From: Glycine soja
Taxonomy: Eukaryota > Streptophyta > Magnoliopsida > Fabales > Fabaceae
NCBI RefSeq assembly: GCF_004193775.1
Contig: NC_041019.1
Span: forward strand, 32,305,280 to 32,369,279
Direction: 5' to 3'
DNA: 64,000 bases
The notes under the pieces were generated by a model. The model saw nothing but the letters and a program-made list of their open reading frames with translations. It searched no databases and was not told the DNA's origin. The translations under genes were made by a program, and so were the position numbers. Each line of letters opens with the position of its first letter. The stretch's first letter is position 1. Of this stretch, positions 1 to 11,227 are shown piece by piece.

Positions 1-589
1 TACGTGCTATCATGCTTTGAGTCTTAGAGATAGCGAAAGAAAGTTTAAACAGATAACCACTCGGCTATCTCTGCATGTTATGTGACTCTAGGGTCAGTAT
101 GACAGAAATTGTGGGGCGGCTGACAAAAGCGAGGCTCTTGCTCCTATGTATCCTCAATGAGAAACTCAGACCTACGTAGTTCTGGATAACTTGTGAGACT
201 AAAAATAGTCTCAGTGTTTTCTTTACTGAAATGCGAACATGCTTTAGTAAAGAGAGAAAACTTCCAACTAGTCAGAGCAACATATGCTTTTCAGATGAAT
301 AACAATGTGTCTACCGAGGAAGGGGAGTATGTTGATGAAATCCTCTCATAACCATAAATGAGATTTTGGATGTTAGCATTTCATTTCTAAATGACCATTT
401 AGAGTAAACACTGGGTTCAACAAAAATAGAAGAAAATCACTCAAAGTGTATTAATCTCACACAGGTAAGTGTTTCGTCCTAATTCCAAACCATAGATATG
501 CCATGACTTGATCTTGCAAATCATTTCCTATCAAATAAAAGATTACATGCGTGATCATGGATTAGTAGGACTTTTTCTTGGGAATGGTG
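1..589. other. 3' untranslated region of copy A near its missing 3' LTR
   Basis: From about position 90 the sequence matches 23,435-24,150 of copy B, including the block with CTCTTGCTCCTA and GACCTACGTAGTTCT, which also occurs within the LTRs (for example near 11,550-11,610). No coding frame is supported. Confidence 0.5.
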
Positions 590-960
590 TTTTTTTGTGG
601 GAATTTCGACTTTGAATGTTTTTGGCCTTTTCCTTTTCTGTTTTTGTTTAGTGCGGGGCGAAAAAGTCACTGACACACAGGATTTTGGTTGGCAATCAAA
701 GGGAAAGGACCACTTTAGGTCGTGGTTTCCTTTCTTTTCCTGTTTACTTGGTGACAAATCTGTATTGTTTAGATATTGTCTGGTCCTAAGACCTTTCTGC
801 ATATTTCTTCTTTTCTCTTCCGATCTTTGATCGAGAATTCTCTTTCTTTTTTGAATTCCCCCATTTTCCTTGATTGGGAATTTTCCCTTTTCTCCTTTCT
901 TCTGATTCTTTTGATCGGGAATTTTCTCCTTTTCTCCTTTTCTCTTCTTTTCTTTTTCTT
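590..960. repeat. Polypyrimidine tract with GATTGGGAATTTTC-type repeats (copy A)
   Basis: The plus strand is strongly T/C-rich, with degenerate repeats of the form GAT(T/C)GGGAATTTTC followed by CTTTTCTCC. Copy B has a more regular version at 24,400-24,620. In element sense this is a purine-rich stretch not far upstream of the 3' LTR. I see no gene. Confidence 0.6.
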
Positions 961-1396
961 TGTTTTGTTTTCTTCCGAGGGCAAGGATTATGGTGAGTTG
1001 GGACTTTGGCTCAAGGCTTGTAGCACAGCTGGACATGATATATGTCAGGGTTTGGTTTGGTTCAAGGATAAAAAGGGATGTCCCACATTATTTCCATGAC
1101 ACAAATGCAACAATGATGATTTGGAATTTGTATGCAAAACTAGTCATGCATGCACCTATGCGGACACTCAAGTGTCAAACTTTTATGGTCATGTGATGCT
1201 AGGGCTCAGGATTCATTTCCTCTATTTTAGTGAATCCAGTGTTTCCAAAATATGTTCTTTTATCAATTTGTGCATTCATCCGAGTCTATCTTGGGCGTTC
1301 GGAAAAGTTGGAAATTATCTCTTTTCACAAGCATGTTGTTTTTTAGCCAGACAACTTTTTATTTTTATTTATTTCCTTTTTTCCTTCCTTCTTTTT

Positions 1397-1623
1397 CCAC
1401 GAGGTATTTTGCTACCTAAACATATGTATATTTTTGTGAGGTATTTTGCTATATACATGCGTGTCCAAGGTATCTTGCTACCTAAACATACATATATATG
1501 TTTTGTGAGATATTTTTGCTATATACATGCATATCCAAGGTATCTTGCTACCTAAACATACATATATATGTTTTGTGAGATATGTTTGCTATATACATGC
1601 ATATCCAAGGTATCTTTCTACCT

Positions 1624-1689
<66 letters not shown>

Positions 1690-1816
1690 TTTGTGAAATA
1701 TTTTTTTGCTACATACATACATATCCAAGGTATCCTTCTACCTAAACATACATATATATATTTTGTGAAGTATTTTCTGCTACATACATGCATATCCAAG
1801 GTATCTTTCTACCTAA

Positions 1817-1863
<47 letters not shown>

Positions 1864-1945
1864 TATATTGTGAAGTATTTTTTGTTACATACATGCATAT
1901 CCAAGGTATCTTTCTACGTAAACATACATATTATATATTTTGGTG
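1397..1945. repeat. Tandem repeat of about 65-70 bp with inner hairpin and microsatellites (copy A)
   Basis: About eight degenerate units each contain TACATGCATATCCAAGG, then AGGTATCTTGCTACCT (stem AGGTA/TACCT), then AAACATACATATATAT. Two units have expanded into simple repeats: a long (CA)n followed by (TA)n at about 1,626-1,690, and a (TA)n of over 40 bp at about 1,819-1,862. Copy B has the same array at 25,180-25,540 without the expansions. Confidence 0.85.
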
Positions 1946-2258
1946 AGGTATGACCACCTTCCAAGCTTGTGCTTGTTTTATTTAAATTCTCAGGATCCTG
2001 AGCAGCTAGGTGTGTCAAAGGTGATCAAATAACAAGCAGAGATTTAAAAGGTACTAGGTTGCCTCCTAGTAGCGCCTCTTTAACGTCTTGAGCTGGACGC
2101 CTGATGACTTGTCGGTCACAGACCTAGTACTTTTGCTTACCTTTGGCTTTGGACTTTGGTCGCCTATTGGTCGGCAATGTGTCGTAGGCAACGCTCTAAC
2201 CTTTTTGTGGATGAGCTGAGGTGAACTCTAGAGGTGGTGGTGGTGCGTCTATTGCCCG

Positions 2259-3031
2259 CTACCGGCCATCCCAATGCTGCTGTGGTGTCTCGCCCTGCGC
2301 CTGTCTGGGGGCACAGTACTTCTTGATGAAAACTCGGTTAATGCGGGGCCTAATGACCTTGTTGGGGGTGACAGGCACTCCGTAAAACTGACAGAGGCTC
2401 ATAATCAGAGCTGGAAACCCCAGGACCCTGTTGGACTTCTCCGGGTCCTCAAGGTGTCTTGCGGGCGCGATCCCTACAAACAATAGATGACATCAGAAAT
2501 CAATTGAGCGATGTGCATACTTACCTATGTCATGATGGCATGACCTTGCTAGGGGGAATGGGCACCCTGTAGGACTGACAGAGGCCTGTAACCAAAGCTG
2601 GAGACCCCAGGGCCCTGTTGGACTTCTCCGGGTCCACAAGGTGTCTTGTGGGCGCGACCCCTGCAAATAGTAGATGGCATTAGAGATCAGTTTGAAATAA
2701 TGCTTACCAACCTATGTCGGGACGGCACAGACAAACTGATTCTTCCGCAGGGGGAGATCGGCATTACGGTCACTGGGCAGAATGTTGCTAAGTAGCAACG
2801 TCATCCATATCTACGTAATAGTGGTCATGTTGGTGCGCATGATCCGCACTTGTTTCTTTGCAGCGGCACGGGTGAAATCTTGCCCCGGTATTCATAGTAG
2901 CTGCACGATAGCCTCCTCCTCTGGTTGTACTTGCATAGGTGGCCCTCCTTCAGGATCAGGGGGTGGCCCAGGAACTGATAAAAGGAAACTACTGGCCCCT
3001 TAACCAGGAATGCAAGTCTCGGTTTAAGCAT
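2259..3031 (-). pseudogene. Remnant of a plant transposon-associated ORF with internal duplication (copy A)
   Basis: The minus strand carries peptide pieces such as EDPEKSNRVLGFPAL and FYGVPVTPNKVIRP, related to the end of plant proteins annotated as 'putative plant transposon protein'. A block of about 190 bp is present twice (about 2,349-2,490 and 2,545-2,690). The homologous piece in copy B lies at about 25,761-26,530. The frame is broken repeatedly and no start can be fixed. Assignment to that domain family is from recognisable conserved words only. Confidence 0.5.
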
Positions 3032-3088
3032 TTAATTGCAGAGGACCTTAAATTATCTTAAGGTGTGGATATGGAGCCCACTGAAAGT

Positions 3089-3930
3089 GAGGACGCGTAG
3101 CCCTCTAAAGGCGAAGGCGTGTCGCCCTCTGAAGTTTAGGACGTGTCGCCTTTTGAAGGTGAGGGAGTGTAGTCTTATGATGGCGAGGATGTGTAGTCCT
3201 CTAAAGGTGACGGCGTGTCGCCCTCTAAGGGCGACGGCGTGTAGCCCTTTGAAAAGGGGGACATGTAGTCCTCTAAAGGCGAAGGCGTGTAGCCCTCTGA
3301 AGGTGGGGACGTGTAGTCCTATGATGGCGAGGACCTGTAGTCCTCTAAAGGCGAGGACGTGTAGTCCTCTAAAGGTGACGGCGTGTAGCCCTACAAAGGC
3401 GAAGGTGCATGACCCTTTGAAGGCGAGGACGTGTAGTCCTTTGAAGGTGAGGACATGTAGTCCTCTGAAGGCGAGGGCGTGTGGTCCTCTGAAGGCGAGG
3501 ACATGCAGTCCTCTAAAGGCGAGGACATGTAGTCCTCTAAAGGCGAGGACATGTAGTCCTCTGAAGGCGAGGGTACATGACCCTTTGAAGGCGAGGACGT
3601 GTAGTCCTCCGAAGGTAAGGACGTGTAGTCCTCTAAAGGTGAGGGTGTGTAGTCCTCTGAAGGCGAGGACATGTAGTCCTCTAGAGGCGAGGACATGTAG
3701 TCCTCTGGAGGCGAGGACGTGTAGTCCTCTGAAGGTGAAGGTACATGACCCTCTAAAGGTGAGGGCGTGTAGCCCTCTGAAGGCGAGGACGTGTAGCCCT
3801 CTGAAGGTGAGGACATGTAGTCCTCTAAAGGCGAGGACACGTAGTCCTCTAAGGGTGAGGGCATGTAGCCCTCTGATGGCGAGGGCATGTAGCCCTCGAA
3901 AGGTGAGGACGTGTAGTCCTCTAAAGGCGA
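3089..3930. repeat. 24-bp hairpin minisatellite, about 35 units (copy A)
   Basis: The unit is close to AGGCGAGGACGTGTAGTCCTCTAA in two parts (AGGCGAGGACGTG, TAGTCCTCTAA). Each unit contains an inverted repeat: GAGGAC, a 5-base loop, GTCCTC. Some units instead have GGGC/GCCC or GGGT/ACCC, so stem changes are often paired. The period is a multiple of three, so several frames stay open on both strands; that is not evidence for coding. The array sits between gag and the 3' LTR, where Ogre/Tat elements are known to carry variable tandem repeats. Confidence 0.9.
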
Positions 3931-4407
3931 CAGGTTCTAGTACCCATGGGTTCACCCTTATGAGAATACATGAGATTGACTCATTGAGAGGGCCGATCAT
4001 CCCAAATTCATTAGATGTAGGAAATCTATGCAGTTAACATAATTTTTAGGGATGCAGATGCGTGCAACCTTTGTCGTGAAATTTGGTAAATGCGGACTTC
4101 ATATGAAACAATGCAATGCAATGGAAAGTTGTACAATGACATTCTTTCCCTATTTTGTGATTTTGATTTTGATTAAATTTAATTTTTTTGGAAAACACAG
4201 ATTGACTGTCCTTTTGAAAGAGGTGATAATTCATGCAACCTTATCCTATCTTTTGCAAATCTCTCTGGGAACTCCCTCAGAGTGCATGTTTTGTTTGATT
4301 TAGTCACTTGACCATTTTGGAGTGACGACAATGGAGTCGTTTGACGTTTAATCAATCCATATAAATTCTAGGGTTTGTCCCCATTTTTTTTGTTTAAAAA
4401 CATCGAC

Positions 4408-4794
4408 GGGTGAGAACTTTTGATCTGCCCCTATGTTCACTTGAGGCTCATGCACGATGCCTCTCATTGCCCCAGTGTAAGGCTTTGAGGTACCAATTGT
4501 TATCTTTCATCATGACCTTGTAGCTGGGAACCTATTGGGTGAGAACTTCTAATCTGCCCCTAGGTTTACTTGAGGCTCATGCACGGTGCCCCTCATTGCC
4601 CCAGTGTAAGGCTTTGAGGTACCAATCATTGTCTTTCGTCATGACCTTGTAGTAGGGAACCTATTGGGTGAGGACTTCTAATCTACCCCTAGGTTCACTT
4701 AAGGTTTATGCATGGTGCCTTTCATTGCCCCAGTGTAGGGCTTTGAGGTATCAATCGTTGTCTTGTTTTCACAACCTTGTAGCAAGGAAGAATG
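4408..4794. repeat. 129-bp tandem repeat, three units (copy A)
   Basis: GGGTGAGAAC or GGGTGAGGAC occurs at 4,408, 4,537 and 4,666, a period of 129 bp. Each unit carries a conserved run around GCCCCAGTGTA and GGCTTTGAGGTA. Copy B has about two units (28,215-28,470) and copy C about one (near 48,975-49,080), so unit number varies between members of the group. Confidence 0.8.
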
Positions 4795-4885
4795 TAAGAA
4801 GCGATTGATTCTGAAATAGGACTTTCAAGGACAAGAAATAGTTGAAGGATTTTTTCAGTTGATGGATTAAGTCAAATGACTCCTA

Positions 4886-5277
4886 TGTAGAAGCAAGATG
4901 TTTTGATGTTTTGATGATGCCAAAGGATCAAGTGCTTCTAAGTTTTATTCAAGACAAGAATCGAAGAATCCAAGAAAATCAAGATATATGATCAAGTTGA
5001 TCTCTAGAATCTTAGGAAGAAGTTTCCAAATTGAAAAAGCAAAAGGTTTGGCCAAAGAATTCTATCTAAATCATTTCAAATTGCGATTTACTCTCTAGTA
5101 ATCGATTACCAGCAGTTGAAAATGTTTATAACAGTCACTAAAAATTTGAATTCAAAATTTATAATGTGTAATTGATTACCATGGATGCTAATTGATTACC
5201 AGCAGTTTATTGAACGTTTTAATTCAAATTTTAAAGCCTGTAATTGATTACACAAGTCTAGTAATCGATTACCAGAG
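4886..5277 (+). repeat. Remnant of a Sirevirus-type solo LTR inside copy A
   Basis: It starts TGTAGAAGCAAGATG right after TCCTA (4,881-4,885). The same insertion at the same site is present in copy B (28,573-29,365), with TCCTA on both sides. Here only the first part of the LTR remains; the rest and the downstream duplication are deleted, and element sequence resumes at about 5,278. It keeps five GTAATCGATTAC-type palindromes, of which two are intact (5,098-5,109; 5,261-5,272) and three have decayed to TAATTGATTA. Confidence 0.8.
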
Positions 5278-5337
5278 GAGACAAACTTTCCGGAATGATA
5301 AAATGAGGTCACATGAATGTCTTGAAAACACAGTCAA

Positions 5338-5658
5338 TCAAATGCTTCTTTTTTTTTCTTTTTTTTTTTTATTTTGAAATTTATTTTTCTTTACTTGTCG
5401 TTTTACGGCACCCTCACCAAATGTGTAGCACGAGTAATTTCTGATTGAACAGTTTTGGAAGTCCAAACTTGGGAGCGCTGGTCGCTTGAACAAATAGACC
5501 AATGGCTTGCACCCACATTCTGGTGAAAGTTGAATAAGCAAAGATGCGCTTGTGAGAGGATGAGGGACAAAGATATCAAATTTATCCATTTTATTTAGCA
5601 TTGTAACTTTTACAATAATGGCATAAACTTGGAAATCCTTATGAGTCATTAGAGACAC
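5338..5658 (-). other. Conserved post-gag segment of copy A
   Basis: This short open stretch on the minus strand is matched at 29,548-29,745 in copy B, with SPECGCKPLVYL shared in the predicted peptide. It is too short and too isolated to call a gene. It may be residual gag-pol sequence left by the pol deletion. Confidence 0.3.
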
Positions 5659-5714
5659 CTAACAACAGCTTTCAATATTGCCCCATGTATGGTGTCGCTT
5701 GTCAATGTCAGGAC

Positions 5715-7434
5715 TCATACGCGATACTCCTTAAATTTCAGCCAGCCTGCATCAATTAGACTTTGCACCTTACGCTTCAGGGTCATACAATGCTCAATGG
5801 AATGCCTCGGGGTTCCTCCATGATAAGCACACATTGCGTTTGAGTCGTATCCTCGGAAAAATGGAGGTTGAGGAAACCTAGTAGGGGTTATGGCTACCAT
5901 TGTAGTATCAAGTAGATAATGGAGCAAGTTAGCATGGGACACCAGAATTGGGGTGAATTTTACAAGCTTTTTGCTGCAAAATTCCTTCCTTGGTTGGTGT
6001 TTTGGTTCGTGCTAAAGGTGGTGTTAAACATTGGTTGTGTGGAAGGTGGGTTTTGTGGTTGATTTAGGGATGGCCTTTGTGGACAACTGGGTGGTAGGTA
6101 AGGAGAAGGGTTGTTATTGGCTAAGTAATGACATTGTTGGGTTGGTGGGAAACTTGGCCGTATAGGAATGGCAATCACAGCATGGGTTTCTCCCTCATTC
6201 TCATCCTCTTCATTTGCCCCAGTTTTCTCAGTCGTCCAAGCAGGATGATTAAATTTGCCTCTTTTCAGACCCACTTCGATCATTTCGTTGGCGAAGACTA
6301 AATTTGTAAAACTTGAAGGTGTGTAACCCACCATTTTTCATAGTAGAATACCGGTAATGTGTCTACTATCATTGTGATAATCTCTTTTTCTGTTATTGGG
6401 GGCGCTACTTGAGCTGCCAGATCCCTCCACCTTCGAGCATATTCCTTGAAGGATTCATGCTCTTTTTTGCACATGTTCTATAGTTGCATCCTATCCGAAG
6501 CCATATCAAAATTGTACTGATACTGCTTAACGAAGGCAATCATTAGGTCCCTCCAAGAATGGACTCGGGAAGGTTCCAAGTTAGCGTACCAGGTAACAGC
6601 TACCCCAGTAAGACTTTCTTGAAAGAAATGTATCCGTAGTTCCTCATCTTTTGCGTATGCCCCCATCTTCCGACAATACATCTTTAGATGGTTCATGGGG
6701 CAAGTAGTCCCCTTGTACTTGTCAAAGTCCAGCACCTTGAACTTGGGAATGACCATGTTTGGGTACCAGGAACAACTCTTCTAGGTTAGCGAAGGCACAA
6801 TCTTCTCCTCCTTCAATGTCCTTGAGCCTTTCCTCTATGTGATCCAGCTTTCCCTTTTCAGCCATAGCAGGAGGGGCTCTTCCCTCCACAAAATGCAAGG
6901 GTTGTGGTTGTGGGCGAAACTGAGGGCCATCCAAAGTGTTTGGCATGGGTATACCACCAACTGCTTGCCCTCCAGTGGCATATCCGAGGCAAGGCTCGAA
7001 GTCGGCTAGATTGTGGTGGGGAATTTCATGTGTCTCCCCCACGATTTAAGAGACAAGTGCATGATCAGTTTGGGGTTGTTGGCTCTCAATGGGTATAGGA
7101 GTGGAGTTATTGACATTCTCACTGGGAGTGTACGCCACATTGGGTGGTGTACAGTTGGGAGGCAGGCCATATGGCGGGAAGGCGTGTTTGTTTTGAATTT
7201 GCACATCATGGGGGCCGTCCCTACTTCCCAAATCTTTGCCTACCTTATTTGAGGTTGGATGATTCATTTGGTTGAGGCCAGATGGGGGCATCGGGTTCAC
7301 CTCAGCAATGCAGCCGCATTGACCTCCATTATCTCCTTCATGCTCATATTGGCCGCCATCATTGTGGCCATTTTCTCTTTCATGGCCTCCATGTCAGCCT
7401 TGATCTGTTCTTGCACCTCCTCTACTTCACTCAT
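5715..7434 (-). pseudogene. gag: gag of copy A (Ty3/gypsy Retrotrans_gag type), frameshifted
   Basis: Gag would form the particle and bind the element RNA. The chosen start is the Met before SEVEEVQEQIKADMEAMKEK, matching MGEVEEIQEKMKADMEA in copy B. After a coiled-coil-like start and a Pro/Asn-rich linker comes the typical gypsy capsid stretch (KFKVLDFDKYKGTTCP, then SLTGVAVTWYANLEPSRVHSW and FVKQYQYNFDMA) at about 6,740-6,480. A Pro/Gln/Asn-rich segment follows, then a Cys/His motif at about 5,830 (CAYHGGTPRHSIEHC) in place of a canonical CCHC knuckle. The pieces lie in different frames, so there are several frameshifts plus stops. The frame ends shortly after AGWLKFKEYRV with no protease following, so the gag-pol junction and pol are missing. 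Confidence 0.8.
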
Positions 7435-8517
7435 TACTCTAGCTCTAGCACAAGTTCGGTAAGGGCGCCGTAAAGTGTGTTCTTTTCTTTCGGTAACAAT
7501 GATTAAGTTCATTTTTATTTTATTTTATTTTATTTTATTATTTTTATTATTATTATTATTATTTTCAAGGAAAGATTGAGCAATGCAACCAATGAAAAGC
7601 ATGGATGTATGTGAATGATGCACAGTTGAAGTATTGCGAATTTTTATATAGGACATAGGGTTGAATCAATTTAGATTTTCAACATGGTCCATGACATCTT
7701 TGTCAAGGTGAAACTGGAAGTAACAAGGACATCAACAGTCCTAAATGTGTTTGGCAGTAGACGAAGCAGCGATGTAACTCGATTCATCTTTTGCCCCAAT
7801 TTTTGCAAGATGGTTACTTCCATACTTCAACTTGACTTGATGAACTTTTTTTTGAAAAAGCATGAGCTTAATTTAACCCTATAATCCAAGGAATGGCAAT
7901 TCTGATCGCCAATACTTCAACAACCTTTCATAGGGATGAATGACTCGGGCATACTTTAAGCTATGCATGGAAAATGTAATTATGAAATTGAGATGGCTGA
8001 AGAAACATCATTTCCTAGTTAACCATGCATTAGGTACCATGTTCACTCATTTTGTTTTTAAGTGAAACGGGTTTATGATCCCAACATGGTTGGCTCATGA
8101 TACCAAATATATGCAACCAAGAATGCATCATGAATTTTCATGCTTCCCTTTTTGTTTTTTTTTTTGTAGAGGAAAATGCAAGGATCATGCATGAGCGAAC
8201 ATGAAAACAAAAGGTATGCAGTTTGTAGAACAAAAAGTATGTTGAACGCGTATGCATGATGATGCAATGCAAAATGTGATGCTGGAATATGATAACGGGA
8301 AAATGCCGAAACGATATGTTCATTATGATGCCATGAAGAGATGCTTATGTGATGCATGATATAAATGCATGCTAGAGATAAAATGCAGGAATGATTTGAT
8401 TCGCACTAACTTTTGGATTAAAAACATGGGACAAACTCATTTTATTCAGAAAGTTATAACTAGTCAAGATCTGAGTGACAATACAAACTTCCTAGCGGTT
8501 CCTAATTATATGGGCCA
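7435..8517 (-). other. ORF1-gag spacer of copy A
   Basis: No convincing coding frame. It is AT-rich and contains a short A/T-rich run with TTA/TTTTA repeats at about 7,515-7,565. It is homologous to 31,601-32,758 of copy B, and part (about 8,100-8,400) resembles 49,310-49,560 of copy C. Confidence 0.5.
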
Positions 8518-10359
8518 TTAAGTCTGCTGACAATAGCTGAGAAGTCCGTGGATCTCCTTAGGGGCGGAGTAAGTGTCTGCCATAGCTTTGGCCTTGGCTA
8601 GCAATCGGGGAAGTTCTTGACTCCCGTTCAAGGTAAGAGCAAATCGGTCCATCCATATCGTTGCCTCTTGATGTAACGAGTCGATCACCCTTCCTCTAGC
8701 CTCCTTTTCCGCGTACACTTGGGCATACTCGTCCGCCACCCTATGCTCGTGGGCTGTGGCTAGACTTAGTTCCTCTTGGTACTTGCTGATGATGGCTAAC
8801 ATGTTGGTCTCTGTCTCCTATAAACGCTGAGACAAACTTCTCTTAGACCTCGAGCAAGCCTTCAACTCATCCTTCAAGATCAAACTGTCTACCCGCGATT
8901 GGTCCCTTTCCTCTCTTCGGAGTTTAAGCTTGCTGTTGCTGCCCCACAGAGCCCCTCGGAATTTGTTCCGGTCGTGTTCTTCCCTACAAGCCCTCTTGTT
9001 TTCTCATTCCAAGGCTTTGGTGGTAGCCACATTTACATCTCTCAGTTCGGTATTCTCCTTTCGGATTTTCAGAGCTGCTGATTTGAACCTTTCTTTAACT
9101 GTTTGGGCTTACTCGAGTTCCGCCCTAAGGGCTTGCACTTCTTCGTCTTCCTCCGGTGCCTCAACTTCTTCCCTTTTAGAGGTTCTCAAACTCGAAATCC
9201 AATCCAAACCTTGCACGTGGGCTTTCAACCACTTACTGTAGCCACCGATGGGCCCATTGTTACTGCCCTTGAGTTCTTTGTCCTTCTTTTGCAACACCTC
9301 CCATGCCTTGCGGACCTTCTGAAGTGTCTCCACGTTGGCCTTATTGAAACCTCGTGAAATGACAGGCACGATCTCTTCCTCTAGTGGTGCCCCTCTCATA
9401 GGGTAGCCAAGTTGTCTTATAGCAAGAATGGGATTGTAGCTGATGCAACCCCTCGTCCCCATCAAGGGAACATTTGGAAATCCTCCGCATGAAATAAGAA
9501 CTCTTGTTCTTCCTTCCTTCCATCGAGGGAACCAGTTGACAGATGCTCCTTCTTTGCTTGCTAAGAGTTGGTCCCAATTTGCCCCTCCTTTCTCTGTGCA
9601 TGAACAGTGGCTTTCTAGCGGGCAAGCATGCCTCACCTCTTGGCGAAAAAGGAGTGAAACTAACCATACATAAAGAGCTGGAGTACAGCAAACAATCCTT
9701 GTATTGCTCTTTTCACATCTTCGGTCGAAGGTGTCATATAAGTCAGCTAGCATAGCGACAACCGGGCTTTCCTTGTGGTTATGATAGGCAAGAAAAGCGT
9801 CGATCACTGCTAGGTCCACCAACCCATCCACATTCGAAAAGAGGACTCCTCCGAAGATCAACAGTGCGAGAATATCTATGAACGGGGCCCACTCGCCTTC
9901 ACCTGCCAAGATTCTTGCTTTTGCCTCCAAATATTTTCTTGGTATTCCAACCACCCCATTTTCGACTTGCTTCCTGTGGTCTAATTCCTACGCCGAGATT
10001 TGGACTATCTTGGAAATTCTAGCTAATGAGGGATAGACCCTTAAGAAGAGGTATGGTTTCCTTCCCTCTAGAGGGCATCCTAGGATCTCTTCAAATTCTT
10101 CTACCATAGGTGATAGCTGGAAGTCCCCAAAGGTGAAGCACCTCAACGACTGATCATAATACTGGGCAAGGGAGGCAATGGCCTCTATGGAGACTTCTAC
10201 CATGGCTAAGTCCCAGATTTTACCGTAAGCTTTGCGAAAAGCTTGCCGCTGGAGCTTATCCATTAACTGCCCTAACTCCTTTAGACTGGAGGTCCCTAGG
10301 CTCTTGACCTTGACTTGATAGAACCTCCTTTTAAGTGAAGGCATTTGACTTGATCCCAT
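8518..10359 (-). pseudogene. ORF1 of copy A: extra ORF upstream of gag, uncharacterised plant retroelement protein
   Basis: The start is a Met followed by GSSQMPSLKRRFYQVKVKS, also found in copy B. The frame of about 614 codons keeps register from start to end (pieces at 10,359-9,988, 9,954-9,109 and 8,802-8,518). It is broken by in-frame stops, the first a TAG near 9,986, with more between 9,109 and 8,802. The N-terminal two thirds look globular, with conserved stretches such as EEILGCPLEGRKPY, LALLIFG and PLMGTRGCISYNP. The C-terminal third is rich in Glu, Arg, Lys and Leu and looks coiled-coil. Ogre elements are known for an extra ORF of unknown function before gag; legume genomes hold many such proteins annotated only as domains of unknown function. 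I do not know its role. Premature stops make this copy a pseudogene. Confidence 0.75.
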
Positions 10360-11206
10360 GTTTTACTAAAGTGAACAAAAAAATCGGTGCGAATTAAAAC
10401 TCTGACATCTATCATGGGTGGAATGCATGAATGCATGAAGAAATGCATAAAAAACATATGCGATTTATGAATACGGGAGCCCGAGAAATTGTCTCCTTCT
10501 TAGATACAACGTCTTGGGGTAGCAAAGTGCCCGACGTATGTATTTCAGATGGTGGTACGGACCCTCCGTTGGTTTGACAAAGAGAGGGGACCAAAACAGA
10601 ATTCGTGCGTGATGCATATGTGAAAGGCGCAACACGGGAGTGTACAGTATGACAATATTCACAAAATATAAGCAAAAAGGTACATGACACTTATGCATGG
10701 TAGTGTGAAAAAATGGCACGCAGCGTGGCTTCGTGCCCCTATTCAAGGGACCTATATGGGAGAGAGCTAAAAAGGTTTTTAGTGATAATCCTCAAGGTGG
10801 TCATATCTCTCTTGATGGTCTCTAGAGGTATCATCCTCTTCGAAGAACATATTGCAGCAGTAGGGACTACTAGCAACAATATGTTATCAAAGAGAAAAAA
10901 TCTACATGAGGGTTCACTGTAATCAAGCAAGTCGGAGACCTAGCATGATCACAGATTCACCTCCACTCCTTATGTTCCCACGAACCCGGGTATAGGGCCC
11001 TTTTTCAAATCACCGTGTGTGCAAATAGTGTTGGTGTTTGTGTGCATCAAATGAAAATATTTACCTCATGCATACATTTTAAAACACACTAAAATCATAA
11101 AAGAGTTATATACACAAGAACATAAGGAAAATAGAGGGAAACCAACAAAGGATGATGTTATGATAAAACTTTGCACAAGATTAAATTGCCTAACTCTCAA
11201 AAAATG
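10360..11206 (-). other. 5' leader of copy A between primer site and ORF1
   Basis: No coding frame is supported here. The stretch is clearly homologous to 34,631-35,475 in copy B. The part from about 10,690 to 11,206 is also homologous to about 49,560-50,077 in copy C. Conservation in three members, including one that has lost all genes, suggests it holds packaging or dimerisation signals, which is inference. Confidence 0.5.
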
Positions 11207-11225
11207 GTCCCCAGTGGAGTCACCA
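11207..11225 (-). promoter_or_regulatory. Primer-binding site of copy A
   Basis: The plus strand reads GTCCCCAGTGGAGTCACCA, two bases inside the LTR edge. It is the tRNA-like 3' end ending in CCA, so the minus strand is the primer-binding site. Copy B has the less mutated version (GTCCCCAGCGGAGTCGCCA). Ogre elements are known to use tRNA-Arg; that this is the primer tRNA here is inference. Confidence 0.75.
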
Positions 11226-11227
11226 AT

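Noticed and set aside
521..1036. Lys/Arg-rich reading frames (also 24,306-24,649)
   Set aside because: They come from polypyrimidine tandem repeats in the 3' UTR of copies A and B; composition bias explains them.
1626..1690. Possible Z-DNA-forming regulatory (CA)n tract
   Set aside because: It has grown from a degenerate element repeat in one copy only; no sign of function.
3089..3930. CRISPR array, because of regularly spaced palindromic units
   Set aside because: Plant DNA, no unique spacers between repeats, no cas genes; it is a contiguous minisatellite.
3036..4037. Long open frames over the 24-bp array, on both strands, with 8-residue repeats such as CSPLKART
   Set aside because: The period of 24 is divisible by three, so any frame without a stop in the unit stays open. 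Three frames on two strands are open at once, and there is no start context or homology. The hairpin structure explains the conservation better.
7006..7252. Plus-strand frames opposite the gag of copy A (and 31,030-31,399 in copy B)
   Set aside because: They are antisense shadows of gag; the minus-strand translation has clear gag homology and these do not.
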